Positions 19,033 to 26,284 of a stretch of 64,000 nucleotides of DNA are shown piece by piece. The stretch is from contig NZ_JAACFT010000008.1 of the NCBI RefSeq assembly GCF_029051685.1, positions 178,636 through 242,635 on the forward strand. The letters are read 5' to 3'. The position numbers and the translations under genes were made by a program. The first letter of the stretch is position 1, and the number at the start of each line of letters is the position of its first letter. Origin of the DNA: Bradyrhizobium sp. CSA207. Its GTDB lineage: Bacteria > Pseudomonadota > Alphaproteobacteria > Rhizobiales > Xanthobacteraceae. The notes beneath the pieces are model-generated. The model ran no database searches. It saw nothing but the letters and a program-made list of their open reading frames with translations, and was not told the origin of the DNA.

Positions 19033-20345
19033 GAACCGAGGCACTTGTTGGTTTTGGTGTTGAAGTTGCCGCACTTCTTGCCGACCCAGTCGCCGATCAG
19101 ATCCTTGGAGCCGTCGAGCTCCTTCGACCAGGCGTCGCCAGCAACGAGGCCAGGCGTCTTCCAGACCACGTCGAACTGACCGTTCGCCTTGATCTCGCCG
19201 ATGAACACCGGCTTGGTGATGTGGTGATTCGGAAGCATCTTGGAGGTGCCGCCGGTCAGGTTCTTGGCTTCGATGCCCGGGAGAGCGTCGATGACCTTGT
19301 CGGGATCGGTCGACTTCACCTTCTCGACCGCCTTGACCCACATGTCGAAGCCGATCACGTGCGCTTCCATCGGATCGTTGGTCACGCGCTTCGGATTCTT
19401 GGTGTAGGTCTGCCACGCCTTGATGAACTTCTCGTTCTCCGGCGACTTGATCGACTGGAAGTAGTTCCAGGCGGCGAGATGGCCAAGCAGCGGCTTGGTG
19501 TCGATGCCGGCGAGTTCTTCCTCACCCACGGAGAACGCGACGACCGGGATGTCCTTGGCCTTGATGCCCTGGTTGCCGAGCTCCTTGTAGAAGGGAACGT
19601 TGGCGTCGCCGTTGATGGTCGAGACCACCGCGGTCTTCTTGCCGGCCGAGCCGAACTTCTTGATGTCGGCCACGATCGTCTGCCAGTCGGAGTGACCGAA
19701 CGGGGTGTAGTTGATCATGATGTCTTCCTGGGCGACACCCTTCGACTTCAGATAGGCTTCCAGGATCTTGTTGGTGGTGCGCGGATAGACGTAGTCGGTG
19801 CCCGCGAGCACCCAGCGCTTCACCTTCTCTTCCTTCATCAGGTAGTCGACGGCCGGGATCGCCTGCTGGTTCGGCGCGGCACCCGTGTAGAACACGTTGC
19901 GCTCGCTTTCCTCACCCTCGTACTGCACGGGGTAGAACAGGATGCTGTTCAGCTCCTTGAACACCGGCAGCACGGACTTGCGCGACACCGAGGTCCAGCA
20001 GCCGAACACGACCGCGACCTTGTCCTTGGTGATCAGCTCGCGCGCCTTTTCGGCGAACAGCGGCCAGTTCGAGGCAGGGTCGACGACGACGGCCTCGAGC
20101 TTCTTGCCGTTCACGCCGCCCTTCTTGTTCTGTTCGTCGATCAGGAAGAGGATGGTGTCCTTCAGCGTGGTTTCACTGATGGCCATGGTGCCGGAGAGAG
20201 AATGGAGGACACCGACCTTGATGGTGTCGTCGGCGGCCTTCGCGCCGGTCAATGAAGCCAGACCGAGCATCAGTCCGGCGGTCGCGGCGAGCACGCCGCG
20301 GCGGCTAAATGACGCCGCTATATCGTGAGTGGATTTGGTAAGCAT
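19023..20345 (-). CDS. urtA: Urea ABC transporter substrate-binding protein UrtA
   Basis: A 440-residue periplasmic binding protein. A twin-arginine-like leader (SFSRRGVLAATAGLMLGLAS) precedes AKAADDTIKVGVLHSLSGTM, the classical UrtA mature start. Other marks are FLIDEQNKKGGVNGKKLEAV and YTPFGHSDWQTIVADIKKFG. Residues ACWTS-like (FGCWTSVSRKSVLPVF) line the amide-binding pocket in the family. The ATG at 20345 has GGGAGATGA upstream; a 36-codon upstream extension lacks a leader and is rejected. The last residues fall in a 15-bp tandem repeat. Confidence 0.96.
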   Translation of the reverse strand: MLTKSTHDIAASFSRRGVLAATAGLMLGLASLTGAKAADDTIKVGVLHSLSGTMAISETTLKDTILFLIDEQNKKGGVNGKKLEAVVVDPASNWPLFAEKARELITKDKVAVVFGCWTSVSRKSVLPVFKELNSILFYPVQYEGEESERNVFYTGAAPNQQAIPAVDYLMKEEKVKRWVLAGTDYVYPRTTNKILEAYLKSKGVAQEDIMINYTPFGHSDWQTIVADIKKFGSAGKKTAVVSTINGDANVPFYKELGNQGIKAKDIPVVAFSVGEEELAGIDTKPLLGHLAAWNYFQSIKSPENEKFIKAWQTYTKNPKRVTNDPMEAHVIGFDMWVKAVEKVKSTDPDKVIDALPGIEAKNLTGGTSKMLPNHHITKPVFIGEIKANGQFDVVWKTPGLVAGDAWSKELDGSKDLIGDWVGKKCGNFNTKTNKCLGSGS

Positions 20346-20422
20346 GATTGTATCATCTCCCTGACGCAGACGTGAAAAAGACGCTGCGAAACGGCCCCAC
20401 GGCCGCCTGCGATTAACGGAAT

Positions 20423-20438
20423 CGCAAGAACCATGCCA
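20423..20438 (-). promoter_or_regulatory. Sigma-54 (-24/-12) promoter for the urt-ure operon
   Basis: On the minus strand the sequence is TGGCATGGTTCTTGCG, which fits the RpoN consensus TGGCAYRNNNNTTGCW at every informative position except the last. The GG and GC doublets are correctly ten bases apart. A start site about 12 bases on would leave a leader of roughly 67 bases before urtA. Nitrogen-limitation control through NtrC is expected for urea uptake genes; no convincing NtrC operator pair was found by eye upstream. Confidence 0.75.
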
Positions 20439-20850
20439 TGGGCTGAATGCCAATCAAGCCATTGATGTAATTTGATTATTTGTTCGAAATCAAAGTTTCG
20501 CCGCACTCCACTTGCTCAGAAATTGGGCGAATAAAATGTATGCTAATGTGGCAAACAGTCTATTTTCTGGGCAGAATTGCGCTTCTGTCTAAATTTCCGG
20601 CATAGCTATTTCCGCACCGCAATCGCCATTCGGTGCTGGCCCGCCTTGAAAACGCCCCCTGGATGTTCCATATGGTGCGGGAGACCTCTTGCGAATCAAG
20701 CGGTCGTTGCGAGCCGCGTGTTCTTAGGCCCTTACGGGCGTTTGGCTTGCCCCATCCCATCAAGCCCATCCGACACCCCAAACACGCAGGTGTCCTCTCG
20801 ACACCCTCTTGCGCGTGCCCCGCAGACTGCGCCGGGCGCCCGCTTTTGAC
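20439..20850. other. Intergenic region between urtA promoter and helicase gene
   Basis: This divergent spacer of about 410 bases has no convincing gene. Its left 150 bases are AT-rich for this genome and should hold upstream activator sites for urtA and the promoter of the DEAD-box gene. The right part (about 20,690-20,850) is C-rich and contains short inverted repeats (GGCCCTTACGGGC at about 20,727); it would form a long 5' leader of the helicase mRNA, a feature often seen in cold-regulated RNA helicase genes. Confidence 0.5.
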
Positions 20851-22419
20851 ATGGAAAGAACCCACCTTTTGACTTCGTTTCAGGATTTCGGCCTCGCCGA
20901 ACCCATTTCGCGTGCTCTCACCGAAGAGAAGTACGTTACGCCCACCCCCATCCAGGCCCAGACCATCCCGCTGGCATTGACCGGCCGGGACGTGGTCGGT
21001 ATCGCCCAGACCGGAACCGGCAAGACCGCGTCCTTCGCGCTGCCGATCCTGCACCGCCTGCTCGAGAATCGCATCAAGCCGCAGCCCAAGACCTGCCGGG
21101 TGCTGGTGCTCTCGCCGACGCGCGAACTGTCCGGCCAGATCCTCGACAGCTTCAACGCCTATGGCCGGCACGTTCGCCTTGCCTCGACGCTCGCAATCGG
21201 CGGCGTGCCGATGGGGCGCCAGGTCCGCGCGCTCATGCCGGGCGTCGACGTGCTGGTCGCGACCCCCGGCCGCCTGCTCGATCTCGTGCAGAGCAACGGA
21301 CTTAAGCTTTCGAGCGTCGAATTCCTGGTGCTCGACGAAGCCGACCGCATGCTCGACATGGGCTTCATCAACGACATCCGCAAAATCGTCGCCAAGCTGC
21401 CGATCAAGCGGCAAACGCTGTTCTTCTCGGCCACAATGCCCAAGGACATCGCCGAACTCGCGGACGCGATGCTGCGTGACCCCGCCCGCGTTGCGGTCAC
21501 CCCGGTGTCCTCGACGGCCGAGCGGATCAACCAGCGCATCATCCAGGTCGACTTCTCGGCCAAGCCCGCCGTCCTGACCAAGCTCCTGAAGGACGAGCCG
21601 ATCAACCGCGCACTGGTCTTCACCCGTACCAAGCACGGCGCCGATAAGGTGGTGAAGACGCTCGAGAGGGCCGGCATCGCCGCCAGCGCCATCCATGGCA
21701 ACAAGTCGCAGAACCATCGCGAGCGGACGCTGGCGCAGTTCCGCTCCGGCGAGATCCGCACCCTGGTCGCCACCGACATCGCCGCCCGCGGCATCGACGT
21801 CGATGGCATTACCCACGTCATCAATTTCGACATACCGAACGTGCCCGAGACCTATGTTCACCGCATCGGCCGCACGGCGCGCGCTGGCGCCGAGGGCACC
21901 GCGATCTCGCTGGTCGCAGGCGGTGAGGAACTCGGTTATCTCCGCGATATCGAGCGGCTGATCCGCGTGGCGCTGCCGCGGGAGGATCACCGCACGGACG
22001 CAGGGCGCAACGATGCGGGCCCAGCCCCCTCACAGCAGCGGCAGGGACGCCCGGGCCGCCCGGGCCAGCGTCCCCAAGGCGCAAGGCATGGTGAGGGACG
22101 CAACGGCGAGGGCCGACGCGCCGACGAAAGACGCAGCGACGGACGGCATAGCGCCGGCAAGCAGGGCGACGGAAGGCCCGGCGAAGGTCGGCACGGTGAA
22201 GGCCGGCATGTTGACGGACGGCCCGGCGGCGGCCAGAACACCGCCAAGGGATCTCGCCGCCGCCAGTCCGGTGGAAAGATGCACTCATCGTCAACCGACC
22301 GACCGGAACAGCGTTCGGCGCATAGCGCAGGCAAGCCTGATGGGATACAAGGCGTGGCCTTTTTGCGCCGCGAGAGTCGGCCGATGGGCCAACCGACCCG
22401 CAAACCATATTCGAATTAG
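20851..22419 (+). CDS. DEAD-box ATP-dependent RNA helicase (RhlE-like) with basic repeat tail
   Basis: A 522-residue helicase. Motifs in order: GLAEPISRALTEEKYVTPTPIQ (Q motif), AQTGTGKT, PTRELS, LDEADRMLDMGF, SATMP, the ARGIDVDGITHVINF block and HRIGRTARAG. From about residue 385 the tail is a low-complexity run of Gly, Arg, Asp and His with a repeating GRHGEGRHVDGRPGG pattern, which should bind RNA without sequence preference. The ATG at 20851 lacks a good ribosome site; TTG at 20869 is possible. Followed at 24 bases by an IF-1 gene and then a cold-shock gene. Confidence 0.93.
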   Translation: MERTHLLTSFQDFGLAEPISRALTEEKYVTPTPIQAQTIPLALTGRDVVGIAQTGTGKTASFALPILHRLLENRIKPQPKTCRVLVLSPTRELSGQILDSFNAYGRHVRLASTLAIGGVPMGRQVRALMPGVDVLVATPGRLLDLVQSNGLKLSSVEFLVLDEADRMLDMGFINDIRKIVAKLPIKRQTLFFSATMPKDIAELADAMLRDPARVAVTPVSSTAERINQRIIQVDFSAKPAVLTKLLKDEPINRALVFTRTKHGADKVVKTLERAGIAASAIHGNKSQNHRERTLAQFRSGEIRTLVATDIAARGIDVDGITHVINFDIPNVPETYVHRIGRTARAGAEGTAISLVAGGEELGYLRDIERLIRVALPREDHRTDAGRNDAGPAPSQQRQGRPGRPGQRPQGARHGEGRNGEGRRADERRSDGRHSAGKQGDGRPGEGRHGEGRHVDGRPGGGQNTAKGSRRRQSGGKMHSSSTDRPEQRSAHSAGKPDGIQGVAFLRRESRPMGQPTRKPYSN

Positions 22420-22443
22420 CCGACCATCGACCTGGAGTAATTC

Positions 22444-22728
22444 ATGGCTAAGGAAGAGCTGATCCAGTTCGAAGGACTGGTCACTGAAATCCTCCCCGAC
22501 GCGCGCTACCGTGTGCAGCTCGACGCTGGGCACGAGATCGTCGCCTACACCGCCGGCAAGATGAAGAAGAACCGCATCAAGACGCTGGCGGGTGACCGCG
22601 TAACGGTGGAGATGTCGCCCTACGACCTCGAGAAGGGCCGGCTGATTTTCCGTCACAAGGACGAACGTCCCTCCACGGCCGGTGGACCGCCGCGGCGCGG
22701 GGCGGGCGGCCAGTTCCGCCGACGCTAA
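22444..22728 (+). CDS. infA: Translation initiation factor IF-1-like protein (second InfA type)
   Basis: A 94-residue S1/OB-fold protein. [40 protein letters not shown] and the [18 protein letters not shown] core are those of IF-1. Canonical IF-1 is 72 residues; here a 22-residue arginine- and glycine-rich tail ([13 protein letters not shown]) is added. Such longer IF-1 paralogues next to DEAD-box helicase genes occur in Rhizobiales. It may serve as an RNA chaperone rather than the housekeeping factor. The gene follows the helicase by 24 bases. Confidence 0.92.
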   Translation: MAKEELIQFEGLVTEILPDARYRVQLDAGHEIVAYTAGKMKKNRIKTLAGDRVTVEMSPYDLEKGRLIFRHKDERPSTAGGPPRRGAGGQFRRR

Positions 22729-22775
22729 GCGATCGATCCGACGCAAGCGCGGAACTAAAATGCTGACCTGCATGC

Positions 22776-22804
22776 TGATCCGCCGCGCAAACCGCGGCGG
22801 ATCA
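22776..22804 (+). other. Perfect 12-bp stem-loop after infA
   Basis: TGATCCGCCGCG and CGCGGCGGATCA pair perfectly around CAAAC. On the plus strand it is followed by an A run, not U, so it does not look like an intrinsic terminator of the helicase-infA unit. It may protect the 3' end or act with Rho. Confidence 0.7.
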
Positions 22805-22996
22805 AAAAATCGTGCGCGCAGGATTGTTTTGGCGCCTTGATTCCAATAAAATCAACTTATCGATTTTCGGCCGGACGACATTGGCATCCACCGGTACAGC
22901 CGGTTCAGACACGCTGACGACCCTTCCAAAAATTCGATCTAACCTGCCTGCGCGAGCAGGCTCTTACATTGTGTTATCTGAGAAGGAACTACCCCC

Positions 22997-23209
22997 GTGA
23001 GCATGGGAACCGTGAAGTGGTTTAACGCGACCAAGGGCTTTGGCTTCATTCAGCCCGACGACGGCGGCCAGGACGTGTTCGTACACATCAGCGCCGTCGA
23101 GCGCGCAGGCCTCGGCACGCTGCGCGAAGGCCAGAAGATCTCGTACGAGATCGTGGCCGATCGCCGGTCCGGCAAGTCGGCCGCCGACAATCTTCGCTCC
23201 GCCGGCTGA
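22997..23209 (+). CDS. Cold-shock protein, CspA family
   Basis: A 70-residue single OB-fold nucleic-acid chaperone. RNP1 ([12 protein letters not shown]) and RNP2 ([12 protein letters not shown]) are present, with [12 protein letters not shown] at the start. The GTG at 22997 is preferred because GAAGGAAC lies nine bases upstream; an ATG two codons later is possible. The leader of about 190 bases carries a hairpin (GCCTGCGCGAGCAGGC) just before the ribosome site, consistent with temperature-dependent control. A Rho-independent terminator follows. Confidence 0.94.
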   Translation: MSMGTVKWFNATKGFGFIQPDDGGQDVFVHISAVERAGLGTLREGQKISYEIVADRRSGKSAADNLRSAG

Positions 23210-23260
23210 GCCAGCCCCGGCCTTCGAGCCGGATCGGATCGAGCGAACAAGCCAAAGGAA

Positions 23261-23288
23261 AAGGCCGTGCGCAATGCACGGCCTTTTT
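23261..23288 (+). terminator. Rho-independent terminator of the cold-shock gene
   Basis: An 8-bp perfect stem GGCCGTGC/GCACGGCC with loop GCAAT is followed directly by TTTTT. It begins 51 bases after the stop codon. Confidence 0.9.
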
Positions 23289-23315
23289 CATGTCGGAACG
23301 AGCGGCCGCGCTCTT

Positions 23316-23385
23316 GCTAGTTTAGTTCGTCTTGCTAGTTCGTCTTGCTAGTTGGTCTTGCTAGTTGGTCTTGCTAGTTGGTCTT
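23316..23385. repeat. Tandem repeat of a 13-bp unit, five copies, spanning a stop codon
   Basis: Units of GCTAGTTGGTCTT run from 23316 to 23385; the two leftmost read GTTCGTCTT and the first has a 5-base insertion. The stop of the minus-strand pilus-domain gene (23374-23376) lies in the rightmost unit. Because the unit is not a multiple of three, copy-number change alters the downstream frame. Confidence 0.85.
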
Positions 23386-23868
23386 GGCGGCTGTGCCGCC
23401 GTTGCTGGCGTTGCTGCTCAACGTACCGGCCTGGTTCATCGTGTTGTTGAAATACGCATCGCTATCGCCGAGCGTCACGCGGCGCTGGCAGATCGGCATA
23501 CAGCTATAGGACTCGCGCTCGATCCCGCGATAGACGGTGACGAGCCGGTCGCTCGGACCTTCGACCTGGATCTGGCGATCGACCAGAATCTCACCGCCGC
23601 GGTCCAGCGCGACGAAATTGGTCGCGCCATAGCCCTTCCCGGTCACGACGATCATGCCGCCGGGCTGGAGCGTGACGTCAGCGATCAGGGGATTGCCGAC
23701 CACAATGGTCGCCACCTTGCCGGGCAGCCGCACCAGCTTGGCCTGGTCGACATTGACGGCGATGGCTTCGGCGGTGGACTCGGCTTGGCCCGCGGCTGGC
23801 GACGCCAGCACTGCGGCCGCAACCAGAAGGCAAACGCGCGCACGGCGGCGCAGCAACTCTTTACGCAT
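23374..23868 (-). CDS. Stand-alone pilus/secretin N-terminal domain protein (CpaC N-domain-like)
   Basis: A 164-residue exported protein. A signal peptide (CLLVAAAVLASPAAGQA) is followed by about 80 residues matching the T2SS/T3SS pilus N-terminal domain that begins CpaC/RcpA secretins: AIAVNVDQAKLVRLPGKVAT, IVVGNPLIADVTL and GKGYGATNFVALDRGGEIL. The secretin channel domain is absent. The tail contains CMPICQRRVTLGDSDAYF, then an Asn/Thr/Gly-rich end. It lies just left of the Flp/Tad locus, so an accessory role at the CpaC ring is plausible. Confidence 0.8.
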   Translation of the reverse strand: MRKELLRRRARVCLLVAAAVLASPAAGQAESTAEAIAVNVDQAKLVRLPGKVATIVVGNPLIADVTLQPGGMIVVTGKGYGATNFVALDRGGEILVDRQIQVEGPSDRLVTVYRGIERESYSCMPICQRRVTLGDSDAYFNNTMNQAGTLSSNASNGGTAAKTN

Positions 23869-24030
23869 ACACTTACTCCCGGGACGTCACAAACCGGCAG
23901 AAACGATTCGGAAAGCGGAGCCGGCGCCCGACACGGCTAGCCTGCCCTCAATTCGTGAACGTTCCGCAAATTCGCCGACTATTGTTTGAACGGACTGGCG
24001 TTTTGCGGCCTCAAGGCCCCGAATCCGGTC

Positions 24031-24858
24031 CTAGCGGCGGAATGGATAGGCGAGCTGGCCCGCAATCTCCTTCGGCATGGTCGCTTCGTCCTTGCCGTAA
24101 TCCTGCGGCAATTCACCCGCCGGCATGCGGAAGGTGCCGAACATCATGTCCCAGATCGGAAACGTTCCGGCGAAATTGGTGTCGCCGCCCACTTCGAGCG
24201 ACGTGTGATGCCACCGGTGGAACACCGGCGTCGCCAGCAAATATTTGAACGGCCCGAAGGTCCAGTTCAGGTTGGCGTGCACGAAGGCCGAGTGGAAGGT
24301 GGTGAACGGGCCGACCCAGATCATGACGTTCGGGGAAATGCCGGCCATCAGCAACACGACGTCGACACCGATCGTGCCAAGCATGAGATTGACGGGATGG
24401 AAGCGGGCCGCCGAAATCCAGCCCAGTTCCTCCGAGGAGTGATGGATCGCGTGGTACTTCCAGAACCCGCCGCCGTGAAACAGCCGGTGCAGCCAGTACA
24501 GCATGAAATCGGCCAGGACCACAAACAGCACGCCCTGCACCCAGAGCGGCAGTTGCGACAGCGGCCCGTGACCATTGTCGTAGAAGGCGATGAGATCGTC
24601 GGCGTCGTGGATATTGAAGACGACGCCTGCGCCGACGATCAAGAGCCCGATCCGCATGGTGCGGGCGAACACCGGAACGAAGAACCAATAGCAGATGTCG
24701 GTGATGATTTCCCGCTTCCGCCACCACGGCGCGCCAGGATTGCAGGCCCAGAAATGCTCGAGCACCGTGAAGACCACCGCCAGCCCGAAGGTGATGGGGA
24801 TCACTTTCTCGATGGTCTCGCCGAGCATCAGGGCGACCTGCATGGGTAGGCTCGACAT
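24031..24858 (-). CDS. Sterol desaturase / fatty acid hydroxylase family protein
   Basis: A 275-residue membrane di-iron oxygenase family protein. The three histidine clusters are visible: HRLFHGG, YHAIHHSSEELGW and HRWHHTSLEVGG. Four or so membrane helices surround them (TFGLAVVFTVLEHFWA, FFVPVFARTMRIGLLIVGAG). Family members hydroxylate or desaturate lipids in bacteria; the substrate is not predictable (hopanoids, carotenoids and fatty acids are candidates). The gene is isolated, on the opposite strand to the pilus genes on its right. Confidence 0.88.
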   Translation of the reverse strand: MSSLPMQVALMLGETIEKVIPITFGLAVVFTVLEHFWACNPGAPWWRKREIITDICYWFFVPVFARTMRIGLLIVGAGVVFNIHDADDLIAFYDNGHGPLSQLPLWVQGVLFVVLADFMLYWLHRLFHGGGFWKYHAIHHSSEELGWISAARFHPVNLMLGTIGVDVVLLMAGISPNVMIWVGPFTTFHSAFVHANLNWTFGPFKYLLATPVFHRWHHTSLEVGGDTNFAGTFPIWDMMFGTFRMPAGELPQDYGKDEATMPKEIAGQLAYPFRR

Positions 24859-24978
24859 CGTCGCCTCTCTTCCGAATTCCTGGTCTCCTCTAGGCCTACT
24901 CCGCTAGATTTAAGGGAGGGTGAAGTTCGCCGCGCACCTGCAGCGCGTTCCGAACACGAGCGATTTGCAACTGCCGTC

Positions 24979-24993
24979 TTAAGGCGAAATTCA
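24979..24993 (+). promoter_or_regulatory. Possible CtrA-type site upstream of flp
   Basis: TTAA-N7-TTCA matches seven of eight positions of the CtrA consensus TTAA-N7-TTAA, 131 bases before the flp start. A similar near-match precedes cpaB. CtrA controls pilin and cpa genes in Caulobacter; here the link is inference. Confidence 0.3.
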
Positions 24994-25124
24994 CTCTGGC
25001 CAAAAGCACCGCGCAGACGCCGGGTTTCCCGGGCTGAATTAACTCTACCGAAAGAGCTCGGCTCTCATGGTCATCGCGTCAATAGCGCCGATGAGGCGAC
25101 CCCACCCCAGATGGAGTTTAGTTC

Positions 25125-25289
25125 ATGAACAACCTGATCGCGCGTTTCGTGAAGGATGAGTCCGGCGCCACCGCCATCGAATACGGCCTGATCGCCGCCG
25201 GCATCGCGCTGGCCATCATCACCGTCGTCAACAATCTCGGCAGCACGCTGAACACCAAGTTCGGCTCGATCAGCACGTCGCTGAAGTAA
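25125..25289 (+). CDS. Flp-type (type IVb) prepilin
   Basis: A 54-residue pilin. The short leader MNNLIARFVKDESG ends with the cleavage glycine and is followed by ATAIEYGLIAAGIALAIITV, which has the invariant Glu at +5 and the Flp Tyr at +6. The tail is NNLGSTLNTKFGSISTSLK. The prepilin is cleaved by CpaA, encoded 343 bases downstream, and assembled by the Tad machinery of the same locus. The start has GGAG eight bases upstream. A terminator hairpin follows, so the pilin mRNA can be made in excess. Confidence 0.95.
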   Translation: MNNLIARFVKDESGATAIEYGLIAAGIALAIITVVNNLGSTLNTKFGSISTSLK

Positions 25290-25312
25290 GCGACGGACGC
25301 ACGACGGCAAAA

Positions 25313-25341
25313 GCCCCGGACCTCCGGGGCCTTTGTGTTTT
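25313..25341 (+). terminator. Terminator after flp
   Basis: A GC-only 7-bp stem GCCCCGG/CCGGGGC with loop ACCT is followed by CTTTGTGTTTT. It starts 24 bases after the flp stop and would separate pilin from downstream cpa transcription. Confidence 0.8.
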
Positions 25342-25359
25342 CGGACACGGCGAGTTCCA

Positions 25360-25506
25360 GTGGCGTTGCGTAAGTACAGAACCGATGCCGCATTTGCGGC
25401 AAGCCAGGCGGACACGGCGCGGACCGACTCGCCGACATATTGGGTCTGCCTTGCGCTGCTGCTTGCGATGGTCGCGCTCGCCGCACGCATTGCCAGCCTC
25501 TGGTGA
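25360..25506 (+). CDS. Possible 48-residue single-span membrane protein between flp and cpaA
   Basis: A short open frame starts at a GTG (25360) and encodes VALRKYRTDAAFAASQADTA, then a hydrophobic helix (YWVCLALLLAMVALAARIA) ending SLW. There is a weak GCGAG ribosome site. Its composition (basic start, one membrane span) is that of a real small membrane protein and it lies in the pilus locus, but no family is recognised, so this is tentative. Confidence 0.45.
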   Translation: MALRKYRTDAAFAASQADTARTDSPTYWVCLALLLAMVALAARIASLW

Positions 25507-25631
25507 GAGCGCCCTCGGCGGGCTCCGCCCCCAGGGCTGCTGTCGCCATTGTCGGTTTGTTTAGCACTGCCCACTAGCATTGCTAGCGACGCCCCGATCC
25601 GGCGACAAACCCAGGCCTCAAGACGCAGCCC

Positions 25632-26156
25632 ATGATCCTCGACCTTGCGCGCCTTCTGCTGTTTCCGGCCCTGATGGCATTTGCCGCCGCGAGCGACCTC
25701 TTCACGATGACCATCTCGAACCGCGTGTCGCTGGCGCTCGGCGCGGGCTTCTTCGCACTCGCCATTGCCGGTGGCATGGCACCTTACGACATACTGAGCC
25801 ATGTCGGCGCCGGCGCGCTTGTCCTGGTCGTGGCCTTCACCTGCTTTGCTATGGGCTGGGTCGGCGGCGGCGACGCGAAGGTCGCGGCCTCCGTCGCACT
25901 CTGGTTCGGCTTCGCGCAATTGATGAACTTCCTGCTCTACGCCTCGCTGTTCGGCGGAGCGCTGACGCTGCTCCTGCTCCAGTTCCGGCAATGGCCGCTG
26001 CCCTACGGGCTCGCGGGCCAGGCCTGGCTCGCCCGGCTGCACGCCAAGGAGAGCGGCATTCCCTACGGCATTGCGCTCGCGCTGAGCGCGCTGATGGTCT
26101 ACCCGGAGACCGAATGGGTGAAAGCGATCGACCTCGCTCACCTCGCGCTGCGCTGA
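25632..26156 (+). CDS. cpaA: Prepilin peptidase CpaA/TadV
   Basis: A 174-residue membrane aspartic protease that removes the Flp leader. Both catalytic aspartates are in place: AASDLFTMTISN (first) and GWVGGGDAKVAAS (GxGD motif, second). Four or more membrane spans are visible and the methylase domain of larger PilD enzymes is absent, as in the CpaA group. It begins the assembly-gene row after flp. Confidence 0.93.
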   Translation: MILDLARLLLFPALMAFAAASDLFTMTISNRVSLALGAGFFALAIAGGMAPYDILSHVGAGALVLVVAFTCFAMGWVGGGDAKVAASVALWFGFAQLMNFLLYASLFGGALTLLLLQFRQWPLPYGLAGQAWLARLHAKESGIPYGIALALSALMVYPETEWVKAIDLAHLALR

Positions 26157-26202
26157 ACGCACCGGGATCAACCCGGCGTTAAGGCGATTTAGATACGCCT
26201 CA

Positions 26203-26217
26203 TTAACCATGCTTTGA
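26203..26217 (+). promoter_or_regulatory. Possible CtrA-type site upstream of cpaB
   Basis: TTAA-CCATGCT-TTGA matches seven of eight positions of TTAA-N7-TTAA, 68 bases before the cpaB start and in the gap after cpaA. It mirrors the site before flp. Confidence 0.3.
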
Positions 26218-26284
26218 CGAATAGCTGGTCAACTGCCGATTACGGCGGCGGAAGCGTCGCGGCGTTTAGTTGGAAAGTGAGCGT

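Noticed and set aside
22776..22804. Intrinsic terminator of infA
   Set aside because: The stem is perfect but is followed by A residues on the plus strand, so it lacks the U run; listed only as a stem-loop.
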